Below, piece after piece: positions 38,195-48,851 of a stretch of DNA of 64,000 nucleotides. The notes under the pieces are model-generated. The model was not told the DNA's origin. It did not search any database and saw nothing but the letters and a program-made list of their open reading frames with translations. Position 1 is the first letter of the stretch; every line of letters starts with the position of its first letter. Source of the stretch: Rhodococcus maanshanensis NBRC 100610 (GTDB lineage: Bacteria; Actinomycetota; Actinomycetes; Mycobacteriales; Mycobacteriaceae); contig NZ_BCXA01000016.1 in NCBI RefSeq assembly GCF_001894865.1, forward strand, positions 62,001 to 126,000. The letters run 5' to 3'. A program made the position numbers and the translations under genes.

Positions 38195-39624
38195 TCGAGT
38201 TCTTCTTCCGCCTTCGCGAGAATCGCGAACTCCTCATCGGGCGAGTTGGCCACCAGGTGGTGCCGGCTGTAGAAGCCGAAGTAGGCCATGAAGGCGCCGA
38301 ACGCGACCACGGTCCACATCGCCGCGGTCGGGTCGACCAGGAAGGTCGCGATCACCGCCGCGATGGCGATCACCAGAGCGAAGGACGTCGTGACGATGCC
38401 GCCCGGGGTGCGGTACGGACGCGGCATGCCCGGCTCACGCTTGCGGAGCACGATGTGGCTGATCATCATCAGCACGTAGCTGACCGCCGCGCCCAGCACC
38501 GCCATGTTGAGCAGCATCGCGCCCTCGCCGGTGAGCGAGAGGATGAAGCCGATGACGCCGGGGACGATCAACGCGAGTGTCGGGGCCTTGCGGGAGTTCG
38601 TCACCGAGAGCCGGGTCGGCAGGTACCCGGCGCGCGAGAGCGCGAAGGTCTGGCGGGAGTACGCGTACATGATCGAGAAGAAGCTCGCGACCAGGCCCGC
38701 CAGGCCGATGTAGTTGACGGCCTTGGCCGCTCCGCCGTCACCGAGCGCCTGCACCAGCGGGTTGCCCGAGGTCGACAGGGCCTCGGCTCCGAGCGCGCCG
38801 GTGGCGAGGAAGAGCACGGATGCCCCGGTGATGATCAGGAGCAGCATGCTGATGATGATGCCCTTCGGCACGTTCTTCTCGGGCTCGCGAGCTTCCTCCG
38901 CTGCGAGCGGAACACCCTCCACCGCAAGGAAGAACCAGATCGCGAACGGCACGGCGGCCCAGATCCCGAACCAACCGAAGGGCAGGAAGCTGGAGCTACC
39001 CGCGGCGCCGGGGTCGGCCGCGATGTCGGTCAGGTTGCTCGGGTCGAACAGGCCCCACGCGGACACCGCGAACACGACGAGGCCGACCAGCGCGATCGCG
39101 GTGATCACGAACATCGCCTTCAGCGCCTCACCGGCGCCGGTCAGGTGGATTCCGATGAAGATGGCGTAGACGGCGAGATAGACCCACCAGCCGTCGGTGA
39201 TCCCGAACAGGTCCAATGACTCGACGTAGCCGCCGATGAAGGTGGCGATCGCGGCCGGTGCGATCGCATACTCGATGAGAATTGCTGTGCCGGTTGCGAA
39301 TCCGCCCCATGGTCCGAGCGCTCGCCTAGCGAACGTGTAGCCGCCGCCCGCGGCGGGCAACGCGGAGGACATCTCGGCCATGCCGAGCACCATCGCCAGG
39401 TACATGCCGGCGATGACGACGCCCGCGATGAGCAGACCGCCGAAGCCGCCCTCGGCCAGCCCGTTGTTCCACCCGGCGTAGTCACCGGAGATCACGTAGC
39501 TCACGCCGAGCCCGGCCAGCAGCAACCAGCCGGCGGAGCCCGACTTGAGCGTCCGCTTCGCGAGATACTCACTGTCCTCGTTGTGGAAGTCCTCGTGCGA
39601 GGCCTTCTTGGTGGTGATCGCCAT
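38191..39624 (-). CDS. eat: Ethanolamine permease (APC family)
   Basis: A 477-residue, twelve-helix APC transporter. The opening VSYVISGDYAGWNNGLAEGGFGG and AAGGGYTFARRALGPWGG are those of Eat-type ethanolamine permeases. First gene of the eat-eutB-eutC run, start ATG at 39624. Preceding sequence (39625-39744) holds no clear operator. It brings ethanolamine into the cytoplasm, where EutBC act without a compartment. Confidence 0.9.
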   Translation of the reverse strand: MAITTKKASHEDFHNEDSEYLAKRTLKSGSAGWLLLAGLGVSYVISGDYAGWNNGLAEGGFGGLLIAGVVIAGMYLAMVLGMAEMSSALPAAGGGYTFARRALGPWGGFATGTAILIEYAIAPAAIATFIGGYVESLDLFGITDGWWVYLAVYAIFIGIHLTGAGEALKAMFVITAIALVGLVVFAVSAWGLFDPSNLTDIAADPGAAGSSSFLPFGWFGIWAAVPFAIWFFLAVEGVPLAAEEAREPEKNVPKGIIISMLLLIITGASVLFLATGALGAEALSTSGNPLVQALGDGGAAKAVNYIGLAGLVASFFSIMYAYSRQTFALSRAGYLPTRLSVTNSRKAPTLALIVPGVIGFILSLTGEGAMLLNMAVLGAAVSYVLMMISHIVLRKREPGMPRPYRTPGGIVTTSFALVIAIAAVIATFLVDPTAAMWTVVAFGAFMAYFGFYSRHHLVANSPDEEFAILAKAEEELE

Positions 39625-39744
39625 GGCGACCTCCTTCTCCTAGTGAATGATCACACGACACCGGCGGCGCCACCAGGGGCGACGCGGCTGCGCACAGTCT
39701 CGAAGATCTATGTCATGAATTGATGTCCACGGGGTAACGGCTGT

Positions 39745-40287
39745 TCAGTTCCTCGGGCCACCGGGGACGGGACAGGCATCGACCGCCTCGGCGACCACCT
39801 GGGGTTCGGCGGGCGGCTCGGGACGCCGCCCTTCCTCCCAGCTCTGCCCGGTGATCGGTTCGGTCTCGGTGAGCGCGACGGTCTCCTCTGCCGTGAACGC
39901 GCGGGCCCGGCTCAGGAAGCGCACGCCCTCCGGCGCCTCGAGGCTGAAACCCGAACCGCGCCCGGGGACCACGTCCAGCACCAGCTGGGTGTGTTGCCAG
40001 GCCTCGAACTGCGTGCCCGAGATCCACACGGGGACAGCGTCATCACCGTCGGGAGTCGAGCTCGGCACCTCGCCGGCCCCGAGCCGCAGGTCGAGCAGGC
40101 CGACCAGGACGTCACGGTCCCCGACGATGAATTCGCCTGCGGGATAACACATCGGAGCCGAGCCGTCGCAGCATCCGCCGGACTGGTGCATCATCAGCGG
40201 TCCGTGCATCCCGCCGAGGCGACGGAGCAGGTCCATCGCCGCCGCGGTCGCGACGATCCGGCCGGGCACCGTCATCGGGTCCGCCAT
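39745..40287 (-). CDS. DUF779 family protein, partner of aldehyde dehydrogenase
   Basis: A 180-residue protein with the DUF779 core: GPLMMHQSGGCCDGSAPMCY with three cysteines, GDRDVLVGLL, and AWQHTQLVLDVVPGRGSGFSLEAPEG. The ATG at 40287 has GGAGG five bases upstream. Members are almost always next to an ExaC/AldA-type aldehyde dehydrogenase, as here (ALDH ends 155 bases upstream on the same strand, with a hairpin in between). Function unknown; the cysteines suggest a metal or redox role. The C-terminal 45 residues are longer than in most members and proline-rich. Confidence 0.83.
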   Translation of the reverse strand: MADPMTVPGRIVATAAAMDLLRRLGGMHGPLMMHQSGGCCDGSAPMCYPAGEFIVGDRDVLVGLLDLRLGAGEVPSSTPDGDDAVPVWISGTQFEAWQHTQLVLDVVPGRGSGFSLEAPEGVRFLSRARAFTAEETVALTETEPITGQSWEEGRRPEPPAEPQVVAEAVDACPVPGGPRN

Positions 40288-40316
40288 CGGAACCTCCGTC
40301 TCGGCGAGAAGTGGAG

Positions 40317-40355
40317 ACACGGCGCCCGCCTCGGGGGGATGAGCGGGCGCCGTGT
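40317..40355. terminator. Hairpin between ALDH and the DUF779 gene
   Basis: Perfect 13-bp arms ACACGGCGCCCGC (40317-40329) and GCGGGCGCCGTGT (40343-40355) around a 13-base loop. A third, same-sense copy of CACGGCGCCCGC follows at 40362-40373, allowing an alternative pairing. It may terminate or attenuate between the two genes. Confidence 0.55.
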
Positions 40356-40441
40356 CGTGGTCACGGCGCCCGCCGCAGGGGGGCATTGGCGAGCGCCGTG
40401 CGATCGTGGGCTCGGGCCTGGAGAGGCCTGGGCCTGGCGGA

Positions 40442-41965
<1,524 letters not shown>

Positions 41966-42054
41966 CGAAGGCTCCTCGTGGTGTGCTGTCTCTCCCCTGC
42001 CGACGACGCGGGTGTCGCCCCGGGGGTGTGATTCAGAACACTAGGATCGCGAGG

Positions 42055-42070
42055 GTTGCAACAACGTTGC
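42055..42070. promoter_or_regulatory. Operator-like palindromes upstream of the acetaldehyde dehydrogenase gene
   Basis: GTTGCAAC (42055-42062, perfect 8-bp palindrome) runs into GCAAC-AAC-GTTGC (42058-42070). It lies 90 bases upstream of the ALDH start and 13 bases past the stop of the GAF regulator gene, its likely binder. Confidence 0.5.
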
Positions 42071-42082
42071 GTCCGGTGGAGC

Positions 42083-43396
42083 TCAGACCCCCAGCCGCCG
42101 GTCGAGCGTCTCGATCCGAGACTTGACCTGGTCATACATCGGCGATCGGCGGTCCATCGAGGACAGGTATGCGGCCCATGCGCCGGTGTCCTCCCTGCCC
42201 TCGACCGTGCTCGTCCACTTGGCGAGCAGGCCCTGGTCGCCCGCCCGCAGCAGCGCCGCACGCATGCGGCCGCGCAGGTCGTTCCTGATGTCCTCGACCC
42301 CGGGCGCGACCGAGCCCGGCAACACCGGGCCGCGATAGACCCGGAGAGCTGCGGCCGCGTCACCGCGGTCGAGCGCGCGGCGGACCTCGTCCACGTCCGA
42401 GCCGAGTTCCGTCAGCAACCGATACGGACGGGACCCGAGTCCTGCGGCGCCGAACACCTTGCGCAACCGCGACATCTCCGCCCGGATCGTCACCGAGTCC
42501 AGTTCCGACTCGTCGAGCAGCACCGCGAGGTGGTCGGAGCTGAGCCCCTCGGGGTGTTCGGACAGCAGCAGCAGGATCTCGGCGTGCCGCTGCGAGAGGC
42601 TCGTCCGGTCGCCGTCCCGCACCAGGGTCGGCCGCTCGGATCCGAGAACCTGGAGGCGCGGTGAGGTGTCGCCGAGCAGCCGGGGCGAGTTCAGCAGGTG
42701 CAGGCGTAGCTCGGACTCGGCAGCGGCGACGGTGGCCCGGATCAACGAGAGCACCTCGGGCACCGCGACCCGCGGCCCGCCGGTGATGTCGATGGCGCCG
42801 AGGATCTGGCCGCTCATCGGGTCGTGGACCGGAGCCGCGGAGCAGCTCCAATCGTGGACCGTGCGGCTGAAGTGCTCGGCCTCGAAGATCTGCACGCAGT
42901 GGTCGAGCGCGAGCGCGGTCCCCGGGGCGTTGGTGCCGACGCGGTCCTCGCTCCAGTCGGCCCCCTCCACGAAGTTCATCGCGAGCGCCCTGTCCTTTGC
43001 CTGCGAGTCACCCTCCACCCAGAGCAGGCGCCCCTCGGCGTCGCTGATCGCGACGAGCAGGCCGGTGTCGGCGGCGTCGTCGACCAGCAGCTTGCGGACC
43101 ACGGGACGGATCAGTGCCATCGGGTGCGCGGAGCGGTATCGCTCCAGTTCGACGCCGTCGAGGTCGACGCCGTCGCCGACGGCATCGGGGTTCACGCCCT
43201 TGTTCCGGCTGCGCAGCCACGAATCGAGGACGACCGACCGGACCGGGTCGTGCCCTGCGGCCGCGGGATCGACTGGTTGTCCCTGGCCACCGTCGACGAA
43301 CGACCTGTGGGCAGACGACATCAATCGCGCGAGTTGCGCGACATCATCGCCCGGCCGTACGGCAATCCAGGGGTTGCCGTGCGTTGCTCTGGTCAA
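42083..43396 (-). CDS. GAF-domain transcriptional regulator of the aldehyde dehydrogenase locus
   Basis: A 437-residue protein. The N-terminal part (about 60-230) is the sensory region seen in AcoR-type proteins, with SWLRSRNKGVNPDA, LWVEGDSQAKDRALAMNFVEG and DRVGTNAPGTALALDHCVQI. Instead of an AAA+ domain and Fis helix, the C-terminus has a winged-helix stretch (LSQRHAEILLLLSEHPEGLS, then VTIRAEMSRLRKVFGAAGL). TTG at 43396 is chosen: GGAGG lies seven bases upstream, whereas the longer frame has none. It precedes the ALDH gene on the same strand and probably regulates it. Confidence 0.82.
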   Translation of the reverse strand: MTRATHGNPWIAVRPGDDVAQLARLMSSAHRSFVDGGQGQPVDPAAAGHDPVRSVVLDSWLRSRNKGVNPDAVGDGVDLDGVELERYRSAHPMALIRPVVRKLLVDDAADTGLLVAISDAEGRLLWVEGDSQAKDRALAMNFVEGADWSEDRVGTNAPGTALALDHCVQIFEAEHFSRTVHDWSCSAAPVHDPMSGQILGAIDITGGPRVAVPEVLSLIRATVAAAESELRLHLLNSPRLLGDTSPRLQVLGSERPTLVRDGDRTSLSQRHAEILLLLSEHPEGLSSDHLAVLLDESELDSVTIRAEMSRLRKVFGAAGLGSRPYRLLTELGSDVDEVRRALDRGDAAAALRVYRGPVLPGSVAPGVEDIRNDLRGRMRAALLRAGDQGLLAKWTSTVEGREDTGAWAAYLSSMDRRSPMYDQVKSRIETLDRRLGV

Positions 43397-43435
43397 TCGA
43401 GTTCCTCCGTGACGTCCCACCAACTGTAACGCCGG

Positions 43436-44929
43436 TCACACTCTGCCACTCCCCTGGGCGTCGTGCGCGGGACTCGCGTCGCCCTCGATCAGGGCGGACA
43501 CCCGTTCTGCGATCATCACCGCGGTCGCGTGCGGACCGCGCGAGGTGACCACGGGCATCACCGAGGTGTCGGCCACCAGGACCTCGTCCACGCCGATCAC
43601 CCGGCAGCGGTCGTCCACGACGGCGTCGCGGTCGGCCTCCGACCCCATCCGGCAGGTTCCGGACAGGTGCATGGAGGTGCCGAGGTTCTCGAATGTCTCG
43701 CTCGGTGAGGGTCCCGCGCCCGCGGCCACCCGCCCGAACGCCGCCGAGGCCAGCAACCCCCGCGCCAGATCGAGGCCGGACCGCATCGCGGCCCGGTCGG
43801 CTGCGGACGCCAGGTACCGATACCGGACGACCGGCGGGTCCGCCGGGTCGGACGACCGCAGGGTGAGCTCGCCCCTGCTGTCCGGGCGCATCAGCGCCAC
43901 CCCGAGCCGCGGGTCCGGATCCGCCACGCCGGGAATGATCTCCGCGAACGGTGCGGTGTACGGACGGATCTCGATGCCATCCACCTCCAGCACCGCTTCC
44001 AGGACGGCGGTGTGCTCGTTCCTCGGGACGCGCAGGCGAGGCCGGTACGCGAGCGTCACCTCGGGATGGTCGCCGAAGTCGCGGCCGACGCCGGGTCTGT
44101 CCGCGACGACCGGCAGCCCCAGGCCCGAAAGATGTTGTGCTGAACCTATTCCGGAGTGCATCAACAGATGAGCGGTTCCGATCGCACCCGCGCACAACAC
44201 CACCTGACGGGCCGGGAGCAGGCGCAGCTCACCCGCTATCTCCGCCTCGACTCCCACCGCCCGCACACCGTCGAACACCACTCGGCGGGCGACGACGCCG
44301 GTCCGTACCCGCAGATTCGGCCTGCCGAGAATCGGTTCGAGGTAGGCGGCCGCGGTGCTGATCCGGCGCCCCGCGACCGCGTTGAGCGGTACCGGGCCTG
44401 CGCCGTCCGCGTTCGGCGCATTGAGATCCGCCGCGTACCCGAATCCCTCCGTCGCGCAGGCGTCGAGAAAGGCGGAACTGACGGGATGCATGCTCTCGCG
44501 ACCGATCCGGGTAACCGGCATCGGACCGTCGTCACCGTGCCACCGGGAGTTACCCGCCCGGTCGGTCTCGAGCTTCCGAAAGTACGGCAGCACTTCGGAG
44601 TACGACCACGTCGCCGGCCAGCTCCGGAAGTCGGACGCGGTGCCGCGGATGAAGTAGCCGCCGTTGACCGCCCCGGATCCGCCGAGCACCCGGCCGCGGG
44701 CGATGGTCGTGCTGTGCCCTGGCAGCAACTCGACAGGATAGGTCGCGGCGACGTCGCTGCGCGGTCCGACCGGCAGCAGGCCAAGCGGCCCTGGATCGCC
44801 CGAACCGGGCCCGGCTTCGATCAGCAGCACCGCGCGATCGGGGTTCGCGCTCAGGCGCGCGGCAACCACACAGCCGCTGGATCCACCGCCCACCACGATC
44901 ACATCGGCCACCGGATCGGGGGCCGGCAC
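43436..44929 (-). CDS. mftG: Mycofactocin-system GMC oxidoreductase MftG
   Basis: FAD-dependent GMC-family enzyme of 497 residues. It has the FAD fingerprint DVIVVGGGSSGCVVAARLS, the GMC signature RGRVLGGSGAVNGG, and a C-terminal catalytic region with SMHLSGTCRMGS and SRGPHATAVMIAERV. Known role: MftG reoxidises mycofactocinol and links it to the respiratory chain during alcohol use. The GTG start at 44929 is three bases past the mftF stop, so the two are coupled. Position at the end of mftE-mftF-mftG is canonical. Confidence 0.92.
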   Translation of the reverse strand: MPAPDPVADVIVVGGGSSGCVVAARLSANPDRAVLLIEAGPGSGDPGPLGLLPVGPRSDVAATYPVELLPGHSTTIARGRVLGGSGAVNGGYFIRGTASDFRSWPATWSYSEVLPYFRKLETDRAGNSRWHGDDGPMPVTRIGRESMHPVSSAFLDACATEGFGYAADLNAPNADGAGPVPLNAVAGRRISTAAAYLEPILGRPNLRVRTGVVARRVVFDGVRAVGVEAEIAGELRLLPARQVVLCAGAIGTAHLLMHSGIGSAQHLSGLGLPVVADRPGVGRDFGDHPEVTLAYRPRLRVPRNEHTAVLEAVLEVDGIEIRPYTAPFAEIIPGVADPDPRLGVALMRPDSRGELTLRSSDPADPPVVRYRYLASAADRAAMRSGLDLARGLLASAAFGRVAAGAGPSPSETFENLGTSMHLSGTCRMGSEADRDAVVDDRCRVIGVDEVLVADTSVMPVVTSRGPHATAVMIAERVSALIEGDASPAHDAQGSGRV

Positions 44930-44932
44930 CGG

Positions 44933-46330
44933 TCAGCCCCGCAGCCGGGGCTTGAGCGCGGCAATGCTGCGCTCGGCGAGCGCCCCGCGCCAGAGTCCTG
45001 TGCCGTAGGCGATGTCGTCCATCCGCTTGAACACGGTGTGCCGCACCGGCCCCAGTCCGCCGGGCTCGCGGTGCGTGTACCAGTCGGCGAGGCCCTCGGC
45101 CACGGCCACCGCAAGCAAGGCACGACGGACCCGGGACGAGACCAACGCGGCCAGCAGCGTCACCGGCCAATAGTGCCTGCACATCGCGGAGGCGAGCTGC
45201 CAGACCCCGCCAGCAAAGCCCTGCGCGGCGAGGATGACCGAGATCCGGGTCGGCTGGTCGAGCTCCCGGAAGGTCCGGCGCAGGCGGATGACGGTGACGA
45301 GCTGCGCGACAAGGGACCCGGCCAGGCCGAGCCTGGTGCAGGTCGCGGCCAGCAGCACGGCCAGCAACGTCAAGGGCGACATGGCGACGGGCGGCACCAG
45401 CCCCTCGTGCCGGAGCGCGAGCGGGGCCGCACCAGTGCCATAGAAGAGCTTGCGGCCGAACCACTTACGGAACGAGACGCGGTGATCGTGGGCGACATTG
45501 GCGATCGGCTCGTAGCGCAGCCGCCAGCCCGCCGCGTGCAGCCGCCAGCAGAGGTCGACATCCTCGGCCACGTGCATCTCCGCGTCGAACCCGCCGCACT
45601 CCTCGAGCGCACGCCTGCGGACCAGCATCGCCGCACTGGGCACGTAGGACACCGGGCTCCCCGCCCGCACCGCCCCCTCCTTGCGCCCCAGATCGAGCGA
45701 GGATCGAGCGTGCTCGTACCGGGCGATCGCGCCCGCATCGGGTTGGAGAGCGACGATCCGCGGTGCGGCCATCGCGACCGCCGGGTCGCTGAAATGACCC
45801 AGCATCGCCTCGAGCCAGCCCAGTCGGGGCACCACGTCGGAATCCAGGAAGGCCACGTACTCCGTTGTCGCGGCAGCCATCCCGGTGTTGCGGGCGGCAG
45901 CAGGTCCGAGTGCGGTCGGATGGCGGAGCACCCGCACCTCGGCCCGCCCGTCACAGCACGGCGGGGTCGTCACCGGATCGTCGGAACCGTCGTCGACGAC
46001 GATCACCGAGAGTCCGCGCAGCGCGGGCAGCAGTCGATTGAGGCCTGCGATGTTGTTGTGGAGCGGGATGACGACCGTGACGTCCTGGTTCGACGGCGAG
46101 CTCATCGGCCGGGGGTTCGCCACCCCGGAATCGAGGAGGTGCCTGGCAACCTGCGCGGATTGGGTGTCGACCACCTTCAGGTATCCGTCGCCGATCATCG
46201 CCGCCGCGGTCGGGGCGAGCTTGAGCATCCGGGTCGGGGAACCCCCGATCAAAACCCGTCCACCCGAGAAGGTGCGCACCTTTGGATCGATTCGCACCCC
46301 GAATCCGTCGGGCAGTCGAGCTTGGCGCAT
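44933..46330 (-). CDS. mftF: Mycofactocin glycosyltransferase MftF
   Basis: Adds the oligoglucose chain to premycofactocin. The 465-residue protein has a short PqqD-like N-terminal part ([20 protein letters not shown]), a GT2 domain with [20 protein letters not shown] and the DxD site [12 protein letters not shown], then [15 protein letters not shown], and C-terminal transmembrane helices. ATG at 46330 is the first start after the mftE stop, 25 bases away; the earlier ORF start lies inside mftE. Confidence 0.93.
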   Translation of the reverse strand: MRQARLPDGFGVRIDPKVRTFSGGRVLIGGSPTRMLKLAPTAAAMIGDGYLKVVDTQSAQVARHLLDSGVANPRPMSSPSNQDVTVVIPLHNNIAGLNRLLPALRGLSVIVVDDGSDDPVTTPPCCDGRAEVRVLRHPTALGPAAARNTGMAAATTEYVAFLDSDVVPRLGWLEAMLGHFSDPAVAMAAPRIVALQPDAGAIARYEHARSSLDLGRKEGAVRAGSPVSYVPSAAMLVRRRALEECGGFDAEMHVAEDVDLCWRLHAAGWRLRYEPIANVAHDHRVSFRKWFGRKLFYGTGAAPLALRHEGLVPPVAMSPLTLLAVLLAATCTRLGLAGSLVAQLVTVIRLRRTFRELDQPTRISVILAAQGFAGGVWQLASAMCRHYWPVTLLAALVSSRVRRALLAVAVAEGLADWYTHREPGGLGPVRHTVFKRMDDIAYGTGLWRGALAERSIAALKPRLRG

Positions 46331-46355
46331 CAGGTGATCGTATTCGGATCTGCTC

Positions 46356-47042
46356 TCACCGCAACATGCCTTTGCCATCTGGTTGCCATCGCAACACGGC
46401 CGCAACACAGCGCGCCACCATCTGCTCGAACACCCGTTCACCTTCGGCCGCACTCGCCCCGGTCGGATCGCCGAGCACCCCGTTCACGCTGACGGACGCG
46501 ATCCCACCGGCCCGCAACCGGTCCATCAGCTCACCGATCGGCTGGGTGACGCCCGGCTGCGCGCGGTCCATCCGTACCTCACCTGGCGAAAGATGCAGCA
46601 GCAGGGAGGTTTCAGTGCGCCCGGCGTGCGCATCTGCCCCCGGCACCGCACAGGGCAACCAGGCGACGTCCCGACCCTCGTAGCGAAGCAACGCGACCGC
46701 TTTGGCGAGGGTGGGTGCGTTGCCGCCGTGCCCGTTCACCAGCAACACGCGCGGCGACCATCGACACGCCGAACGCCCGTACTCGACGACCACGGTCTCG
46801 AGCGCGGACGCGCCGAGCGAGACGGTTCCCGCGAAGCCCTCGTGCTCACCGCTGGCCCCGTAGGCGATGGCGGGAGCGACCGTCAGGCCGGGCAGCGACC
46901 GCGCCACCGCGACCGCGATCCGGGTGTCGGTGTCCAGTGGCAGGTGCGGCCCGTGCTGCTCGAGCGAACCGATCGGCACCGCGATGGCGGGCGCGTCGGC
47001 GTCGATGTCGGGCCAGGTGGCGGCGGCGAGATCCTCGGTCAC
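46356..47042 (-). CDS. mftE: Mycofactocin precursor peptidase MftE (creatininase family)
   Basis: Metallopeptidase that cuts the MftC-modified MftA to release the C-terminal dipeptide-derived product. The 228 residues show the creatininase metal site [31 protein letters not shown] and [14 protein letters not shown] start at 47042. In mycobacteria mftE follows mftD directly; here it is about 6 kb away, behind an SRPBCC and a CGNR gene (83-base gap). Confidence 0.93.
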   Translation of the reverse strand: MTEDLAAATWPDIDADAPAIAVPIGSLEQHGPHLPLDTDTRIAVAVARSLPGLTVAPAIAYGASGEHEGFAGTVSLGASALETVVVEYGRSACRWSPRVLLVNGHGGNAPTLAKAVALLRYEGRDVAWLPCAVPGADAHAGRTETSLLLHLSPGEVRMDRAQPGVTQPIGELMDRLRAGGIASVSVNGVLGDPTGASAAEGERVFEQMVARCVAAVLRWQPDGKGMLR

Positions 47043-47125
47043 CCCCCGATGCTATGCGCGCCCACCCTGGTGAACGGAGACGTTCGCCCGGACAGGTCGA
47101 ACGGACCATTCCCTCAGCCCGAAAC

Positions 47126-47545
47126 CTACTGGGACAGTTCCACCTCCAGGCGCCCGAGCACGGCACGCCAGTACTCGCGCTGCCGCTCGCGCTCGCCCTG
47201 GTCCGCCAGGCGCTCCTGATGGAACCGCACCGTGGTCCCGGTCGCGGTCTCGCGCATCGCCACCTGGACCGTGCTGTCGTGAGTCCAGTTCCGCGGCCGC
47301 CACGTCAGTCGGATCCGGTCGTGCTCGCGCCTACTGCGCAGTTCCCCACGGGTACCGTCGTCCGCCCGCCAGGCGCCGCCGGCGGCCTCTGGGAGCACCG
47401 CCCCGGTGCCCAACCACACGGCGGGGTACCCCGACAGCAGGCGCCACACCGCCTCCACGGGATACGGCAGCGTCTTCGACACCCCGATCTCCCACCCCGC
47501 GTCCCTGGTCAGCCCCACCTGGCGCGCACTACTCGCCTCGGTCAT
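47126..47545 (-). CDS. SRPBCC/START-fold protein (AHSA1-like)
   Basis: A 139-residue helix-grip protein: GVSKTLPYPVEAVWRLLSGY at the start, a tryptophan-rich strand region (IRLTWRPRNWTHDSTVQVAM) and the closing helix REYWRAVLGRLEVEL, as in AHSA1-like SRPBCC proteins. It likely binds a small hydrophobic ligand; no catalytic function is evident. ATG at 47545 overlaps the CGNR stop (ATGA), so the pair is co-translated. Confidence 0.82.
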   Translation of the reverse strand: MTEASSARQVGLTRDAGWEIGVSKTLPYPVEAVWRLLSGYPAVWLGTGAVLPEAAGGAWRADDGTRGELRSRREHDRIRLTWRPRNWTHDSTVQVAMRETATGTTVRFHQERLADQGERERQREYWRAVLGRLEVELSQ

Positions 47546-48144
47546 GTCCGGCTCTCCCTCCGTCGTCTTGTCCTTGCCTTGTCCCGGTTGCCGCAGCGCG
47601 ACATCGCGCACCAGCGGCGCGCCCCCGGCCGTGAGGTGTCCACGAACACCAGGGCACAATCGTCGGCCGCGCAGCGCCGCACCCGCCCGGCGAGCGGTCC
47701 CCCTACCAACGCGACCGCGTCGCGGGCCACCGAGGCCAGCACGCGTGCCGCCGTGACCGGCGAGGCGACCGCCACCACCCCCGCCGACAGCCGGGGTGCG
47801 AGGTCCGGGCGTGCCGCGACCACGTTGAGCGCGTCGACATCCGCTTCCGCGACCGGTTGGCCGTCGGCGAGCCGATTGATGCTGCGCCACAGCACCTCCC
47901 GCAGCGCGATGGCCTCGGCCAGGTCGGCGGGCCCCACCTCGACCCCCTCCGGCGGGATACTCGCACGGATCAGCTGGGAGGCACTCGCCCAAGCCGCGAG
48001 GTCATGGGGGCTGTGCAGGGTCTCCCACCGTGCCCGCTCGCCGAGACCACCGGTGTAGAGGAAGTCGATGCAGGTGGCGCCGCCGACCACGGAAAACCTT
48101 GCGCCATCCGCGGCGACGAGGGTGACGGCATCGGTCCGACTCAT
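47542..48144 (-). CDS. CGNR zinc-finger (ABATE domain) putative regulator
   Basis: A 200-residue protein with an N-terminal ABATE-type domain (CIDFLYTGG, then EAIALREVLWRSINRLA) and the C-terminal CGNR zinc finger: cysteines in RRCAADDCALVFVD and RRWCAMSRCGNRDKARTRRR. Such proteins are thought to be stress-related transcription factors. ATG at 48144. It forms a tight pair with the SRPBCC gene; a comparable CGNR-SRPBCC coupling is common in actinobacteria. No known link with mycofactocin, although both lie inside the cluster. Confidence 0.85.
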   Translation of the reverse strand: MSRTDAVTLVAADGARFSVVGGATCIDFLYTGGLGERARWETLHSPHDLAAWASASQLIRASIPPEGVEVGPADLAEAIALREVLWRSINRLADGQPVAEADVDALNVVAARPDLAPRLSAGVVAVASPVTAARVLASVARDAVALVGGPLAGRVRRCAADDCALVFVDTSRPGARRWCAMSRCGNRDKARTRRRRESRT

Positions 48145-48237
48145 TGCACCACTTTAACTGGTTACCCCGACTCGTGGTCGAGAATCCGCGGGCCAACTGA
48201 ATCGGCGGCCTACGATCGGCACGTGGGACAGGACCGA

Positions 48238-48828
48238 ATGCCGCTGCGAGGCTTCGGCACCGTGAACTTCGAGCTGATGCTGCTCCGCCGGATGCACGAC
48301 CACCAGCCGGCGCTGGTCCGGGCCGCCCTCAAGAACCTCGGCAAGAGCGCCACCGACCTGCGCGCCGCGCACGCCCAGTGGCAGCGCGGCCTGCGGGGCG
48401 GTTTCCCCGGTGGCGCCTCGCGGTACCGGCTCGCCCTCGGCAGGCCCGCCGTGGTGAGCTCACGCCTGCTGCCCGCGGTCGGCGAGCTGGCCATCGAGGC
48501 CTGGCCGATGCCGCTGTGGCCCGGACTGCAGTTCCAGGTCACCTTCGGGCCCGGAGGGGACGTCGTCGACGAGCGACTCGCCAGGATGCCCGACGGGGCC
48601 ACGCCCGCCATCGCCTCGGTGGCGGATCTGCGGCCGTGGCTGTTGGTCATCGACGACCTGGAGTCGACCTGCTCCCCCGTCCGCTACCGCATGTCCGCCG
48701 GGACCGTCGCCAGCCATGCGGCCGCCGTGTTCGCCACTCCGGACGGCGCAACGTGCGAGGCGCAGTTCTCCTGGGGCCTGCTCCAAACCGCCATGGCCGT
48801 GGATGCCGGAAACCAACAGGCGGACTGA
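48238..48828 (+). CDS. Hypothetical protein, unknown family
   Basis: A 196-residue soluble protein I do not recognise. The N-terminal half is basic and helical (FELMLLRRMHDHQPALVRAA, then LRAAHAQWQRGLRGGFPGG); the second half is beta-rich (FQVTFGPGGDVVDERLARMP, RPWLLVIDDLESTCSP). No signal peptide or membrane helix. ATG at 48238 has ACAGGA just upstream; GTG at 48223 is the alternative. It is on the opposite strand to the mycofactocin genes around it, 23 bases ahead of a histidine phosphatase gene with which it may be transcribed. Confidence 0.7.
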   Translation: MPLRGFGTVNFELMLLRRMHDHQPALVRAALKNLGKSATDLRAAHAQWQRGLRGGFPGGASRYRLALGRPAVVSSRLLPAVGELAIEAWPMPLWPGLQFQVTFGPGGDVVDERLARMPDGATPAIASVADLRPWLLVIDDLESTCSPVRYRMSAGTVASHAAAVFATPDGATCEAQFSWGLLQTAMAVDAGNQQAD

Positions 48829-48851
48829 CCTTCGAAGGGCAGGATGGCCCC

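Noticed and set aside
34585-39624. Ethanolamine microcompartment
   Set aside because: No shell protein, EutA, EutE, EutT or EutQ gene lies in the window; only the permease, lyase subunits and a phosphatase are present.
40317-40373. CRISPR-like repeats (CACGGCGCCCGC copies)
   Set aside because: Only three short copies in alternating orientation; they form a hairpin, with no spacers or cas genes.
44156-46492. 778-residue plus-strand open frame
   Set aside because: Antisense to mftG and mftF; composition is that of a shadow frame and it has no recognisable domain.
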